The position numbers and the translations under genes are program-made. From the NCBI GenBank assembly GCA_018266845.1, contig JAFDZO010000009.1:62253-126252 (forward strand): DNA of 64,000 nucleotides. The letters run 5' to 3'. Positions within the stretch are counted from its first letter, which is position 1. Each line of letters opens with the position of its first letter. This stretch comes from Bacteroidota bacterium. Its GTDB lineage: Bacteria; Bacteroidota; Ignavibacteria; Tepidaquicellales; Tepidaquicellaceae. The notes under the pieces were generated by a model that saw only the letters and a program-made list of their open reading frames with translations, searched no databases and was not told the origin of the DNA. Of this stretch, positions 26,562 through 35,753 are shown one piece after another.

Positions 26562-27308
26562 ATGATATTTCATTTTTTACCCGAATCCATTTGGGTTCCG
26601 ATTGCCTTTATACTTATCACGGGGCATTTTACAAGTATTTCGGCATCACTTTATTTACACCGTTCTATTACTCACAAGGGCGTTGAGTTTGCAGCACCGG
26701 TTAGCTTTTTAATGAGAATGTGGCTTTGGCTTGCTACAGGAATGAGCACTAAAGAATGGGTTGCCTGCCATAGGAAGCATCATGCTTTTCCTGATGAGCC
26801 GGAAGACCCGCATTCACCTGTCCAAAAAGGGCTTTGGTCAGTATTAATTGCGGGAGTTTTTCATTACAGAAAAGCCGTTTCAGATAAGGAAATGGTTGAG
26901 AAGTTCGGCAAGGGCTGCCCGAATGACTGGCTTGAAAGAAACTTCTTTACTAAGTACAGACAGTATGGCATTTATCTTCTGCTGGCAATTAATCTTTTGT
27001 TATTTGGTTTTCTTTGGGGTCCGTTCGTCTGGCTGGGACAGGTTTTGTGGATGATTTTCATAGGGCATGTTGTTAACGGCATAGGTCATGCAATTGGTTA
27101 CAGAAATACTGAAGTTGATGACCACTCGACAAACATTATTCCTATTGGTGTAATTATTTCGGGTGAGGAGCTTCATAATAACCATCATTCTAATCCGGCA
27201 TCTCCGAAATTTTCAAGAAAGTGGTTTGAATTCGATATTGGCTGGATGTATATTTCAATCCTAAAATTTTTAGGATTGGCAAAAGTCAGATACTCTACAA
27301 CGAAGTAA
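26562..27308 (+). CDS. Acyl-CoA/acyl-lipid delta-9-type fatty acid desaturase
   Basis: A 248-residue membrane di-iron desaturase. The three histidine boxes are H33-RSIT-H38, H70-RK-H73-H74 and H205-NN-H208-H209, the spacing of acyl-CoA or acyl-lipid desaturases. Hydrophobic stretches at about 10-32, 45-60, 136-158 and 160-180 form the membrane helices. It would introduce a cis double bond in membrane fatty acids using oxygen, so the organism meets oxygen at least part of the time. It is shorter than yeast/animal enzymes, as usual for bacterial members. Single-gene unit with its own terminator. Confidence 0.9.
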   Translation: MIFHFLPESIWVPIAFILITGHFTSISASLYLHRSITHKGVEFAAPVSFLMRMWLWLATGMSTKEWVACHRKHHAFPDEPEDPHSPVQKGLWSVLIAGVFHYRKAVSDKEMVEKFGKGCPNDWLERNFFTKYRQYGIYLLLAINLLLFGFLWGPFVWLGQVLWMIFIGHVVNGIGHAIGYRNTEVDDHSTNIIPIGVIISGEELHNNHHSNPASPKFSRKWFEFDIGWMYISILKFLGLAKVRYSTTK

Positions 27309-27331
27309 ATTCAATATTTATTTTTATTTAA

Positions 27332-27368
27332 AATGCCCTTTGAGAAAAATTCTCTCAGGGCTTTTTGT
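27332..27368 (+). terminator. Intrinsic terminator behind the desaturase gene
   Basis: GCCCTTTGAGA pairs with TCTCTCAGGGC (one mismatch) around AAAAT and is followed by TTTTTGTTT, 27 nt beyond the stop. Confidence 0.85.
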
Positions 27369-27401
27369 TTAGGGGGATAATAAATATTGGTATCAGTTAG
27401 T

Positions 27402-28772
27402 TTACTTTATTAACATCATTTTCTTTATTGCTGTAAATTTATCGGTAGATAACCTATAGAAGTAAGCTCCTGTTGAGAGATTAAAGCCGTTAAGATTAAA
27501 CGTATAGTATCCCGCGCTGAATGTCTGATTTTTAAATACAGTCATAACTTCTCTTCCTGTTAAATCATAAATTGTTAAATCTGCTTTTACATCACCTGCA
27601 AATTCAACATCAATTTTAGAAGAAGGATTGAAAGGATTAGGGTAATTTTGCGACACGCTAAATTTATCCGGCAATCCTACTTCTACTTCATTTTTTAAAT
27701 CGTAGTAACTGTAATTGCCATTGAAGTCAATTTGTTTCAGTCTGTAATTGTATTTTCCCGTGCTCAATTTGTTATCAATCAATGAGTATTCATTTTCATT
27801 TGTTGAACTGCCATTGCCTGTTACAAATCCTATTTTATTCCATTCTGCATCATTTGTTCTTTTACGCTCAATATCAAAGCCTGAATTATTTTGTTCAGAA
27901 ACGGTTTTCCACTTCAGAGTTACAATATTTTTTTGAACGGAAGATACAAAAGAAGCCAGCTCAACAGGAAGGACATCTTGGTTTGCAATTCCAAAAGGAG
28001 AAAAAGATGTAAACCCGCTTTGAGATACTGTGTACGGATTTGCGCCGGAAACAGTAAGGGGTGAGCCGTCCAGCCATGCGCTTCCGTTCCATCTTCCTAT
28101 ATAAACGTTGTTTGTTCTAATAAAGGAAGCATCCTCGTCTGCTGCATTCCATTGCAGGGTAATTGTAACACTGCTGCCTCCGGCATTTTGCTCATTAATA
28201 GTCCATTGCTTGTTTACTTTTGCATTTCCGTTAATCGGGTTATCAAAAGTATTTTGCACGCGGACGGAGAAAACATCAGTAACTCCTGCATTGCTAAGTG
28301 TTACGGGATTATATGTCCCGTTTCCTATGGGATAGGTAACACTGCTGCCCCCTACGGTTCGCTGCAAAGTACCTGTGCCTGTTGTAGAAACGTATTTTGT
28401 GGAGCTTGCATTTGTAATGCTTCCGCCTGAACCGATAGTAAGATTATTACTCCCCAGAACTATTTTCCCTCCCTGAAAATCTAAAGTGCCGTTAACGGTT
28501 ATACTGCTTGAAAGAGTCAGGTCGCCCGTTCCCGATTTTGTAAAATTCTGGAAAGATGATTGCCCTGATAAGGTCTGCGGCGCGCTTCCGCTGAATAGAA
28601 CATTTGCTGAGCCGGCTGCGTTTACTGTTCCGTTGTTTACAAAATTTCCGGTAAGGTTTACAGAAGTTGATGATTTCAAATTTACTGATGTCCCGCCTTT
28701 TACATTCATTTGAGAAAATGATGAAGCAAAGGGGAGTGCAATAAATGCTATTAATAAAATTTTTATTTTCAT
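27402..28772 (-). CDS. Secreted protein with beta-strand repeats and T9SS domain
   Basis: A 456-residue protein with a signal peptide (to about 20). Residues 25-130 are rich in short Gly/Ser/Thr/Asn strands (GTVNAAGSANVLFSGSAPQTLSG, LTLSSSITVNGTLDFQGGKI shown in part), like a beta-helix. A middle domain follows, then the segment VLPVELASFVSSVQKNIVTLKWKTVSEQNNSGFDIERK, which is shared with the 23332 protein. The T9SS tail begins NYPNPFNPSSKIDV and ends KKMMLIK. It is followed in the same direction (upstream) by the gene at 28792-29556, 20 nt away, so the two form an operon read leftward. Confidence 0.85.
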   Translation of the reverse strand: MKIKILLIAFIALPFASSFSQMNVKGGTSVNLKSSTSVNLTGNFVNNGTVNAAGSANVLFSGSAPQTLSGQSSFQNFTKSGTGDLTLSSSITVNGTLDFQGGKIVLGSNNLTIGSGGSITNASSTKYVSTTGTGTLQRTVGGSSVTYPIGNGTYNPVTLSNAGVTDVFSVRVQNTFDNPINGNAKVNKQWTINEQNAGGSSVTITLQWNAADEDASFIRTNNVYIGRWNGSAWLDGSPLTVSGANPYTVSQSGFTSFSPFGIANQDVLPVELASFVSSVQKNIVTLKWKTVSEQNNSGFDIERKRTNDAEWNKIGFVTGNGSSTNENEYSLIDNKLSTGKYNYRLKQIDFNGNYSYYDLKNEVEVGLPDKFSVSQNYPNPFNPSSKIDVEFAGDVKADLTIYDLTGREVMTVFKNQTFSAGYYTFNLNGFNLSTGAYFYRLSTDKFTAIKKMMLIK

Positions 28773-28791
28773 TTAATTTTTACTTAAAATT

Positions 28792-29556
28792 TTATTGAAC
28801 CCTATACCATGTATTTACTCCATCGCTCATTACTGCAAAAAATGAAAGCGAGCTTCCTGTAACATAAGCGCTATTGATGCTCACTTTGTTTGCGCCAAAT
28901 GAGCTGAAGAAACTATTAGCCGATTGAATCGTGGTGGGAATAATACCGGTAACATGCTCGGCAACAGCAAAACGTAGTATTGTTCCGGCAGAGTATGAAG
29001 ATGCCGACGGGAAAACAAAAGTAAATGCACTTACTAAACTTCCGTTTCTTCCGTTACAGGCAGCGATAATAGTCCTTACCGATAGATCAGTCAGAGTTAA
29101 TGTAGTAGCTGAAGACATATCAAATTTTTGCATCGGCGAAGCGCCTGCGGAAATATTTGTAAGTTGTGAGCCGTCAATTGCGGGCAGTTTTCCCGAACCA
29201 TCGGTTTTTACCAGTTGGTTTGTTCCATTAAATGTATTTCCCTGAGTGGTTACATTTGATGTAGTTCCGTTTAGAAGAATAACCCAGCTTGGAGCTGCCG
29301 GAGTCCCGGAATTGTAATAAAATCCGGCTGTGCCGTCAGTTTGATAAACGATTAAGCCTGTTGCAGGTAAAGAAATTGCCGTGCGCTGCGCAGATGTCAT
29401 TCTGGGAACGAGCATTCCTTTGGTAGTTGAACTTACATCAAGCATTGCAGATGTATCCGCAGCAGCTGAAGAAGAGTTTACACCGACACCTTGCCCGAAG
29501 TTTACGTTTGAGCAGGCAAAAATAAAGAATAGCAAAAACAAAAATGAAGTTTTCAT
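28792..29556 (-). CDS. Secreted tail-fibre-like protein of a Bacteroidota type
   Basis: A 254-residue protein with a signal peptide ending near FGQG at 22. The block [33 protein letters not shown], then [18 protein letters not shown], is a widespread secreted module in Bacteroidota that resembles phage tail-fibre stalks. The C-terminal half has no hallmark. It lacks a T9SS tail; the gene behind it in the same operon (27402-28772) has one. A cell-surface or extracellular filament component is a reasonable guess. Confidence 0.75.
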   Translation of the reverse strand: MKTSFLFLLFFIFACSNVNFGQGVGVNSSSAAADTSAMLDVSSTTKGMLVPRMTSAQRTAISLPATGLIVYQTDGTAGFYYNSGTPAAPSWVILLNGTTSNVTTQGNTFNGTNQLVKTDGSGKLPAIDGSQLTNISAGASPMQKFDMSSATTLTLTDLSVRTIIAACNGRNGSLVSAFTFVFPSASSYSAGTILRFAVAEHVTGIIPTTIQSANSFFSSFGANKVSINSAYVTGSSLSFFAVMSDGVNTWYRVQ

Positions 29557-29860
29557 GATGTTTGAATTTGTTTGATGAAAGAGTTATAAAAATCTCAAAG
29601 AAATTTCTAACGGGTAATTTTTAAATTATTATGAATATATAATGACTCGCAGCAATAAATATTATTTCAGCAAGTCTTTTATTGCAAAAGGAAAAATTTA
29701 GAAATTTTTTGTGATTATCTTAGAGGTTAGTATGAAACAAATTTATATTTTTTTTTCGTTAGTAACAAGTGATGAGACTTTGCAAAGAAATTTTTCCTTT
29801 AGTAATGGACTTTAATCTATAATTCGATTTGCTTTAATTTCTTCACACCTAAAACCGCTG
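29557..29860. other. 304-nt divergent gap with a 13-bp inverted repeat
   Basis: No gene is visible. AAAGGAAAAATTT at 29687-29699 recurs as its exact complement at 29788-29800, so the 114 bp from 29687 to 29800 has matching inverted ends. The gap separates divergent transcription units, so promoters for both are expected in it but I cannot place them. Confidence 0.5.
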
Positions 29861-31162
29861 ATGGATATAATTTTAATAATATTAGTTGTTCTTGTAATTG
29901 CTTTTCAGATTATTTTGCTGCTGAAATCTTCAAAAGGAAATTCGGGTATAGATGCTGATATAAAAAACTCTCTCAGTTTTACTAATGAATATATTACCCG
30001 TGTGGAAAACTCAGTTAAAGATGAGATAAGCAGGAACAGGGAAGAGTTTAACAAACTTTCAAAAGATAATAGAACCGAGCTGAACAATTCGTTCAGCGAA
30101 TTTAATATAACTATAAAAGAGAAATTCGATGAACTGACGGGCAAACAAAAAGAGCTTTCTGATGTAACCGAAAAGCGTTTGGAAAAAATGCGCGAGACGG
30201 TTGAATCAAAATTAAAATCCATTCAGGAAGATAATACAACTCAGCTTGAGAAAATGAGAGCCACTGTTGACGAAAAACTTCAATCAACTCTGGAAAAGAG
30301 ACTCGGTGATTCGTTTAAAATTGTAAGTGAGCGCCTTGAGAAAGTTCATCAGGGACTCGGTGAAATGCAAAATCTTGCTTCAGGAGTAGGGGATTTAAAG
30401 AAAGTTCTTTCAAATGTAAAAACGCGCGGTGTATTCGGCGAGTATCAGCTTGAAAACATTCTTGAGCAGCTTTTAACTCCTGAACAATATGCAAAAAATG
30501 TGAAAACAAAAGCGGGCAGCAATGACAGCGTAGAGTTTGCAATCAAGATGCCCGGCAAAGATGATACTAATGGTGTGCTATGGCTTCCCATTGATGCCAA
30601 GTTTCCGACAGAAGTTTATCAGGCATTAAGCGCAGCTTATGATAGCGGAGATACAGCTATTTTAGAAGCTGCAAAGAAAGAGCTGACTAATAACATTAAA
30701 AGGAACGCAAAATATATAGCAGATAAATACATTGACCCGCCCAATACAACTGACTTCGGTATTATGTTTCTTCCGTTTGAAAGTTTATATGCTGAAGTAC
30801 TTCGCATACCGGGATTATTTGAGCAGGTACAGCGTGAGTATAAAATTACAATTACAGGTCCCACAACTATTTCTGCATTGCTGAATAGTTTGCAGATGGG
30901 ATTCAAAACTCTCGCCATTGGAAAACGCTCAAGCGAAGTATGGCAGCTGCTTGGCGCTGTGAAAACAGAATTCAGCAATTACGGAACTCTTGTAGAAAAA
31001 TCCAGAAAGAAAATTTCCGAAGCAGCAACTGTTCTTGATAATATCGGAACCCGTTCCCGCGCTATCGAAAGAAAATTAAGGGATGTGCAGGAGCTTCCTT
31101 CATCCGATGCAGTTAACCTATTAGGCAACGGATTGGATTTTGACACTGAAGATAATAATTGA
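29861..31162 (+). CDS. rmuC: DNA recombination protein RmuC
   Basis: A 433-residue protein. An N-terminal membrane anchor (MDIILIILVVLVIAFQIILLL) is followed by a long coiled coil (about 30-165) and the RmuC domain with FGEYQLENILEQLLTPEQYAKNV, LPIDAKFPTEVYQALS, and MFLPFESLYAEVLR. The family, related to PD-(D/E)XK nucleases, limits DNA inversions between short inverted repeats in Escherichia coli. That activity is notable in this genome with so many inverted repeats, but the link is speculative. Single-gene unit. Confidence 0.92.
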   Translation: MDIILIILVVLVIAFQIILLLKSSKGNSGIDADIKNSLSFTNEYITRVENSVKDEISRNREEFNKLSKDNRTELNNSFSEFNITIKEKFDELTGKQKELSDVTEKRLEKMRETVESKLKSIQEDNTTQLEKMRATVDEKLQSTLEKRLGDSFKIVSERLEKVHQGLGEMQNLASGVGDLKKVLSNVKTRGVFGEYQLENILEQLLTPEQYAKNVKTKAGSNDSVEFAIKMPGKDDTNGVLWLPIDAKFPTEVYQALSAAYDSGDTAILEAAKKELTNNIKRNAKYIADKYIDPPNTTDFGIMFLPFESLYAEVLRIPGLFEQVQREYKITITGPTTISALLNSLQMGFKTLAIGKRSSEVWQLLGAVKTEFSNYGTLVEKSRKKISEAATVLDNIGTRSRAIERKLRDVQELPSSDAVNLLGNGLDFDTEDNN

Positions 31163-31164
31163 TT

Positions 31165-31266
31165 GTTATTGGTTGTCGGTTGCCGGTTTTCAGGAGTATA
31201 TTTTTTGAGATAGAAGTAAAGATTTCCTATCTGAAAACTAAAAAATATTGACTGACAACTAATAAC
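31165..31266. repeat. 102-bp inverted-repeat element between rmuC and tnaA
   Basis: The ends GTTATTGGTTGTCGGT (31165-31180) and ACTGACAACTAATAAC (31251-31266) pair 14 of 16. Two further nested stems follow inward: GTTTTCAG/CTGAAAAC (31186-31193 with 31231-31238) and AGATAG/CTATCT (31208-31213 with 31227-31232). The element thus folds into one long interrupted hairpin with MITE-like ends. No coding content. Confidence 0.7.
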
Positions 31267-31321
31267 TAACTACCGGCAGTTAATTATGACCTAAATCATA
31301 TTTCACCTCTGAATATTTCAT

Positions 31322-31329
31322 TATTTTTG
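31322..31329 (+). promoter_or_regulatory. Possible Bacteroidota-type -7 promoter element upstream of tnaA
   Basis: TATTTTTG fits the TAnnTTTG -7 consensus of Bacteroidota; TTTC at 31301-31304, 17 nt upstream, is a near match to the TTTG -33 box. The start codon is 23 nt downstream. In an AT-rich genome such matches are frequent. Confidence 0.35.
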
Positions 31330-31352
31330 AATATCAAAAAAATAAAAAAGTA

Positions 31353-32732
31353 ATGAAAACCATAATAGAACCGTTCAAAATAAAATCAGTCGAAAAGATA
31401 AATTTCACAACAAAAGAGCAGCGTGAAGTAATTTTAAGGGAAGCGTTCTTTAATCCCTTTCTTATAAAAGCCGATGATGTAATTATTGACCTTCTTACCG
31501 ATAGCGGAACATCTGCAATGAGTTCACTGCAATGGGCAGGAATAATGGACGGCGATGAGTCGTATGCAGGCTCAAAAAGCTATTACAGATTTAAAGATAC
31601 TGTAAAAAATATTTTCGGATTTGATTATGTGATTCCCGTTCACCAAGGCAGGGCAGCCGAGAGAATTTTATTTTCCATTCTGCTTGAAGACCATACAAAG
31701 AAAAAATGTATTATTAATAATAATCACTTTGATACTACTCGCGCGAACATCGAATTTAATTCCGGCGATGCGCTTGATTTGAACATCGAGGAAGGCAAAC
31801 ACCCGTCGCTAATTCATCCTTTTAAAGGCAATATTGATTTACAAAAGCTCGAAAGCAAAATTAATGAAATAGGCGCTGAAAATATTCCGCTTGTAATGCT
31901 TACTATTACGGATAATACAAATGGCGGGCAGCCTGTTTCAATGGAAAATATCCGTGAGACAAAAAAAATCTGCGTGAAGTATCATCTGCCGTTCTTTCTT
32001 GATGCTTGCCGTTTCGCGGAAAACGCTTACTTCATTCAGCAGAGAGAAGCGGGATATAAAGATAAAACGATACCTGAAATTGTTGCTGAAATGTTCTCTT
32101 ATGCCGATGGCTGCACAATGAGCGCGAAGAAAGACGCATTTGCGAACATAGGCGGTTTTCTTGCGATGAATGATAAAGCTCTCTATGAAAAATGCAAAAA
32201 TCTTTTAATTATTACTGAAGGATTTGAAACATACGGAGGACTTGCCGGAAGAGATTTAGAGGCAATTGCTCAGGGATTGAAGGAAATAATGGATGAGGAT
32301 TATCTGCATTACAGAATCCGCTCAGTTGAATACATAGGAGAGAAGCTGGATAAAAATAATATCCCTTTCATAAAGCCGACGGGAGGTCATGCGCTATATC
32401 TTGATGCTAAAGAATTTCTCCCTCACATTTCTCCCGAACAATATCCGGGTCAAGCATTAGTATGCGCTTTATATAGAGAAGGCGGAATCCGCGCTGTAGA
32501 AATTGGAAGCGTGATGTTCGGCAAGTACGATGCAAACGGAAAATTAATTCCAGCCGATATGGAGCTTGTGAGAATGGCATTCCCGCGAAGAGTTTATACA
32601 CAAAGCCATTTTGATTATGTTGCGGAAGTGTTGATTGAAATCAGCAAGGATAAAAATTCGTTAAAAGGATTGAAGATAATAGAAGAACCGGAATTTTTGA
32701 GGCACTTTACTGCAAAATTTGAAGAAAATTAA
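31353..32732 (+). CDS. tnaA: Tryptophanase
   Basis: A 459-residue PLP-dependent beta-eliminating lyase that splits L-tryptophan to indole, pyruvate and ammonia. The PLP lysine is K260 in MSAKKD. Substrate-determining residues follow tryptophanase, not tyrosine phenol-lyase: D127 in HFDTTR (Thr in the phenol-lyase), AVEIGS at 381-386 (MERG in the phenol-lyase), and H451 in LRHFTAKF (Phe in the phenol-lyase). Some segments (SYADGCTMSAKKDAFANIGGFL) still look phenol-lyase-like, so it is a deep-branching member. No TnaC-like leader peptide is seen upstream. Confidence 0.9.
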   Translation: MKTIIEPFKIKSVEKINFTTKEQREVILREAFFNPFLIKADDVIIDLLTDSGTSAMSSLQWAGIMDGDESYAGSKSYYRFKDTVKNIFGFDYVIPVHQGRAAERILFSILLEDHTKKKCIINNNHFDTTRANIEFNSGDALDLNIEEGKHPSLIHPFKGNIDLQKLESKINEIGAENIPLVMLTITDNTNGGQPVSMENIRETKKICVKYHLPFFLDACRFAENAYFIQQREAGYKDKTIPEIVAEMFSYADGCTMSAKKDAFANIGGFLAMNDKALYEKCKNLLIITEGFETYGGLAGRDLEAIAQGLKEIMDEDYLHYRIRSVEYIGEKLDKNNIPFIKPTGGHALYLDAKEFLPHISPEQYPGQALVCALYREGGIRAVEIGSVMFGKYDANGKLIPADMELVRMAFPRRVYTQSHFDYVAEVLIEISKDKNSLKGLKIIEEPEFLRHFTAKFEEN

Positions 32733-32836
32733 GTTTTTTGCGATAATAGTGAAATTAATTAGTCTAATTTTTCAAATACAATTTAGGCACAAGTTTGATT
32801 TAAAATAGTACTCACTTAGAAATTATATCCTATTTT

Positions 32837-32865
32837 TTTGAATTAAAAAATAGAAGTATATTTTG
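32837..32865 (+). promoter_or_regulatory. Possible Bacteroidota-type promoter upstream of the esterase gene
   Basis: TTTG at 32837-32840 (-33) is followed after 16 nt by TATATTTTG at 32857-32865 (-7, one nt longer than consensus). The ATG at 32908 is 42 nt downstream. Confidence 0.4.
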
Positions 32866-32907
32866 TATATTTATAAATTACCAAACCTTTTATAAATTCC
32901 TTTCATA

Positions 32908-33639
32908 ATGAGAAGAGAAATTCACAAATGGTTCAGTCCGAACCTTAACAAAGAAATGGACTTAGTTGTATATGGCGATTTTGGCGATGCGCTTTTGATG
33001 TTTCCTACAGCCGCAGCAGATTTTTTAGAATACGAAAGATTTCATCTTATCGAATCTATCACTCCTCTCATAGAAAGCGGAAAGATAAAGGTTTTTTCTA
33101 TCAATAGTATCAATAACGAAAGCTGGCTGAACGATGAGATGGCTCCTCAGCACAAAGCATCGAGACATCAGCAGTACAATGAATATGTTTACAATGAAGT
33201 AGTTCCTTTCATAAATAATGACTGTAACAGTGAAGCCCCAATTTATACAACGGGAGCATCGCTCGGCGCGCTCCATGCAGCAAATATTTTCTTTAAGCGA
33301 CCTGATTTAATTGCAGGAACTATTGCAATGAGCGGCGCATATTCATTGAGAACATACAGCAAAGGTTACTTTGATGATAACTGTTATTTCAATTCACCTG
33401 TAGATTACCTATCAAACTTAACTGACGAAAATATCCTCGACCAGATGAGAGATAATAAAAAAATTATTATCACAACAGGTCAGGGAAACTATGAGGACCC
33501 CGATGCTTCAAAAAAACTTTCTTCAATTTTAGATGCCAAACAGGTACCTCATCTGCTGGATTTATGGGGATATGATATGCCTCACGACTGGCCCACTTGG
33601 AGAAAAATGCTTCCTTACTTTATCGAAGCAAAGCTTTAA
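32908..33639 (+). CDS. Putative esterase, alpha/beta-hydrolase fold
   Basis: A 243-residue protein of the esterase D/PF00756 type without a signal peptide. The nucleophile elbow is TGASLGA near 115-121 (Ser nucleophile). MPHDWP near the C terminus carries the likely catalytic His. Related proteins with the same length and the opening RREIHKWFSPNLNKEMDL are found next to carbohydrate genes. It is followed by glgA in the same direction, 38 nt away, so a role in carbohydrate or acyl-ester turnover is possible. Substrate unknown. Confidence 0.75.
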   Translation: MRREIHKWFSPNLNKEMDLVVYGDFGDALLMFPTAAADFLEYERFHLIESITPLIESGKIKVFSINSINNESWLNDEMAPQHKASRHQQYNEYVYNEVVPFINNDCNSEAPIYTTGASLGALHAANIFFKRPDLIAGTIAMSGAYSLRTYSKGYFDDNCYFNSPVDYLSNLTDENILDQMRDNKKIIITTGQGNYEDPDASKKLSSILDAKQVPHLLDLWGYDMPHDWPTWRKMLPYFIEAKL

Positions 33640-33677
33640 TAAAGACGGGTAGTTTTCTAATCTCAAAATTTTACTGG

Positions 33678-35123
33678 ATGAATGTAGCTTTTTTAACTAC
33701 AGAGTGTTTTCCTTATGTGAAAACAGGGGGACTTGCTGACGTTTCAGGTTCGCTGCCAAAAGCTTTGCAAAAGCTTGGCTGCGATATGAAGGTTTTTCTT
33801 CCTCTTTACGATACAATCAAAACTATTGATAATGGTTTATATGTAAATGAGGAGTTTAAAGATATTCCCGTCCAGGTTGGTGATAACACATTTACATTCA
33901 ATTTCTGGGAAGGAACTCTTCCAGATTCCGATGTAACAGTTTATTTTATAGACTGCCCGCATTATTTTCATAGGGGAAAACCCTATACCGATGATAAGGA
34001 TGAAGATGAAAGATTTATTTTCTTTCAAATTGCCTGCCTTGAAACAATGCAGCGGCTTAAATGGTCTCCGGCGATAATCAATTGCAATGACTGGCAGACA
34101 GGGCTTATTCCCTCCTATATAAAATTCAATTACAATTGGGATGAGCTTTTTAAAAATACAAGGACAATTCTTTCGATTCATAATATTGGTTATCAGGGAA
34201 GATTTGCTCCTTCCACTTTGCAGAAAGCAGGGCTTAACTATGATAATTTTTATCCCGAAGGACCTTATGAGCTTGATAGCGCATTCAGTTTTTTAAAAGC
34301 CGGAATCTGGTTTGCTGATTTGCTGACTACAGTAAGCCCTAACTATGCAAAAGAAATTCAAACTGAAGAATACGGCGCAGGACTTGAAGGCGTGCTTCAG
34401 ATGAGAAGTAAAGACCTTTATGGAATTTTGAACGGAATAGATGTTGATATATGGAATCCCGAAAAAGATATTTACATCCCTTATAATTACTCCGCAGATA
34501 AAGTTGATGCAAAGTATAAAATAAAAAAGCATCTCATAAAAGAAGCGGGCTTTAAGTATGATGAGAATATTCCTGTAATAGGTTTGATTACAAGATTAAC
34601 AGGGCAAAAGGGATTGGATTTAATTATGCCGGTATTTCATGAACTAATGCAGCTTCCTATTTATATGATGGTGCTTGGCAGCGGTGAAAAAAAATATGAG
34701 GAGTTTATTGAAAGAGCTGCAGATGCTTATACTGATAAATTTATTGAATACGTCGGTTATAATAATGAGCTTTCACATTTAATTACAGCGGCAGCAGATA
34801 TGTTTCTAATGCCTTCGCTATATGAGCCTTGCGGACTGAATCAGATGTACAGCTTGCGATACGGTACCGTTCCGATTGTAAGAAAGACAGGCGGGCTTGC
34901 AGATACTGTGCATGATTATCACGAGCATAACAATGAAGGCAACGGATTTTCTTTTGAAGATGCGCAGCCGTATGTATTATTGGAAACAGTCAAGCGCGCT
35001 TTGCACGTTTATCAGGATAAGAAGGAATGGAAAAAAATTATGCTCCGCGGAATGAAAGCAGATTTCTCATGGGATAAATCCGCGAAAGAGTATTATGATA
35101 TCTACGAGAATTTAGTGAAGTAA
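33678..35123 (+). CDS. glgA: Glycogen synthase (ADP-glucose)
   Basis: A 481-residue GT5 glycosyltransferase that extends alpha-1,4-glucan from ADP-glucose. The start is ATG at 33678, chosen because the N-terminal strand MNVAFLTTECFPYVKTGGLADV contains the ADP-glucose binding motif KTGGLAD at its normal distance; longer starts would overlap the esterase gene. LTTVSPNYAKEI, LLNGIDVDIWNP-like (ILNGIDVDIWNP), and the C-terminal PSLYEPCGLNQMYSLRYGTVPIVRKTGGLADTV complete the family signature, including the catalytic E in EPCG. Probably co-transcribed with the upstream esterase gene. Confidence 0.92.
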   Translation: MNVAFLTTECFPYVKTGGLADVSGSLPKALQKLGCDMKVFLPLYDTIKTIDNGLYVNEEFKDIPVQVGDNTFTFNFWEGTLPDSDVTVYFIDCPHYFHRGKPYTDDKDEDERFIFFQIACLETMQRLKWSPAIINCNDWQTGLIPSYIKFNYNWDELFKNTRTILSIHNIGYQGRFAPSTLQKAGLNYDNFYPEGPYELDSAFSFLKAGIWFADLLTTVSPNYAKEIQTEEYGAGLEGVLQMRSKDLYGILNGIDVDIWNPEKDIYIPYNYSADKVDAKYKIKKHLIKEAGFKYDENIPVIGLITRLTGQKGLDLIMPVFHELMQLPIYMMVLGSGEKKYEEFIERAADAYTDKFIEYVGYNNELSHLITAAADMFLMPSLYEPCGLNQMYSLRYGTVPIVRKTGGLADTVHDYHEHNNEGNGFSFEDAQPYVLLETVKRALHVYQDKKEWKKIMLRGMKADFSWDKSAKEYYDIYENLVK

Positions 35124-35132
35124 ATATATTAC

Positions 35133-35753
35133 TTAAAGTGATGAAGTGTCAATTGACCATGAAATCATTTCTTGCATTTTTAATTCTCCACCAACTAAGT
35201 TTAAAATCATATCGAAGGTCATGGGAAGATATATCCTGTCATATAAGCCTTCATCTTCTTTTTCTTGGGAATAGAATAAGTAAATCCCAAGGGAAGTTGA
35301 CCCAGTAACTTTAATTTCATTATTTTCGATAATTAGTGATTCCAATTCTATATCTGCAACTTCATCAATAGTGTAATGGTGGCACAATGAACTTATAGCA
35401 GAAATGTCTTCTATATCAATTAAAAATACATCAAGCACGTTCTCTAATCCATATACTTCAAGTAACTTTTCTTTTGGGGGTTTAGCAATTATAACTTTAA
35501 ATTTACAATTTTTTATCTTTTTTACTTCTTCACTAAGCTTATAAAATTTTTCCTTTTGTAGATCATTCATCTTAGTTGTGTTTACTTCAAATACAATCAT
35601 CTCGTCTATATTTTGAACAACAATGTCAGCTGTATAATTACCAAATTTCATATCTGTTGAAACCATATAGCCTTTTTTTGTATAAGTTTCTTTAAGCTGT
35701 TCGATTGCTATTTCGTGTAAGTATTTTTGAATTAAATCTTTTCTAATTTCCAT
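35133..35753 (-). CDS. Possible PD-(D/E)XK-like nuclease-fold protein, unknown function
   Basis: A 206-residue protein. Residues 40-90 look like the core of a PD-(D/E)XK nuclease fold: TADIVVQNIDEMIVFEVN gives D43 then E56-V-N58 with an alternation of beta-strands, followed by a helix and another strand (KFKVIIAKP). The canonical Lys is replaced by Asn, with K61 nearby, so catalysis is uncertain. The C-terminal half has no motif. It overlaps by 11 nt the gene upstream (RusA-like) and thus is translationally linked to it. The two form a self-contained cassette between glgA and the beta-CASP gene. Confidence 0.5.
   Translation of the reverse strand: MEIRKDLIQKYLHEIAIEQLKETYTKKGYMVSTDMKFGNYTADIVVQNIDEMIVFEVNTTKMNDLQKEKFYKLSEEVKKIKNCKFKVIIAKPPKEKLLEVYGLENVLDVFLIDIEDISAISSLCHHYTIDEVADIELESLIIENNEIKVTGSTSLGIYLFYSQEKEDEGLYDRIYLPMTFDMILNLVGGELKMQEMISWSIDTSSL

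Noticed and set aside
31163-31352. A TnaC-like leader peptide for tnaA
   Set aside because: No short frame with a Trp and Pro-rich end was found; the region is filled by an inverted-repeat element.
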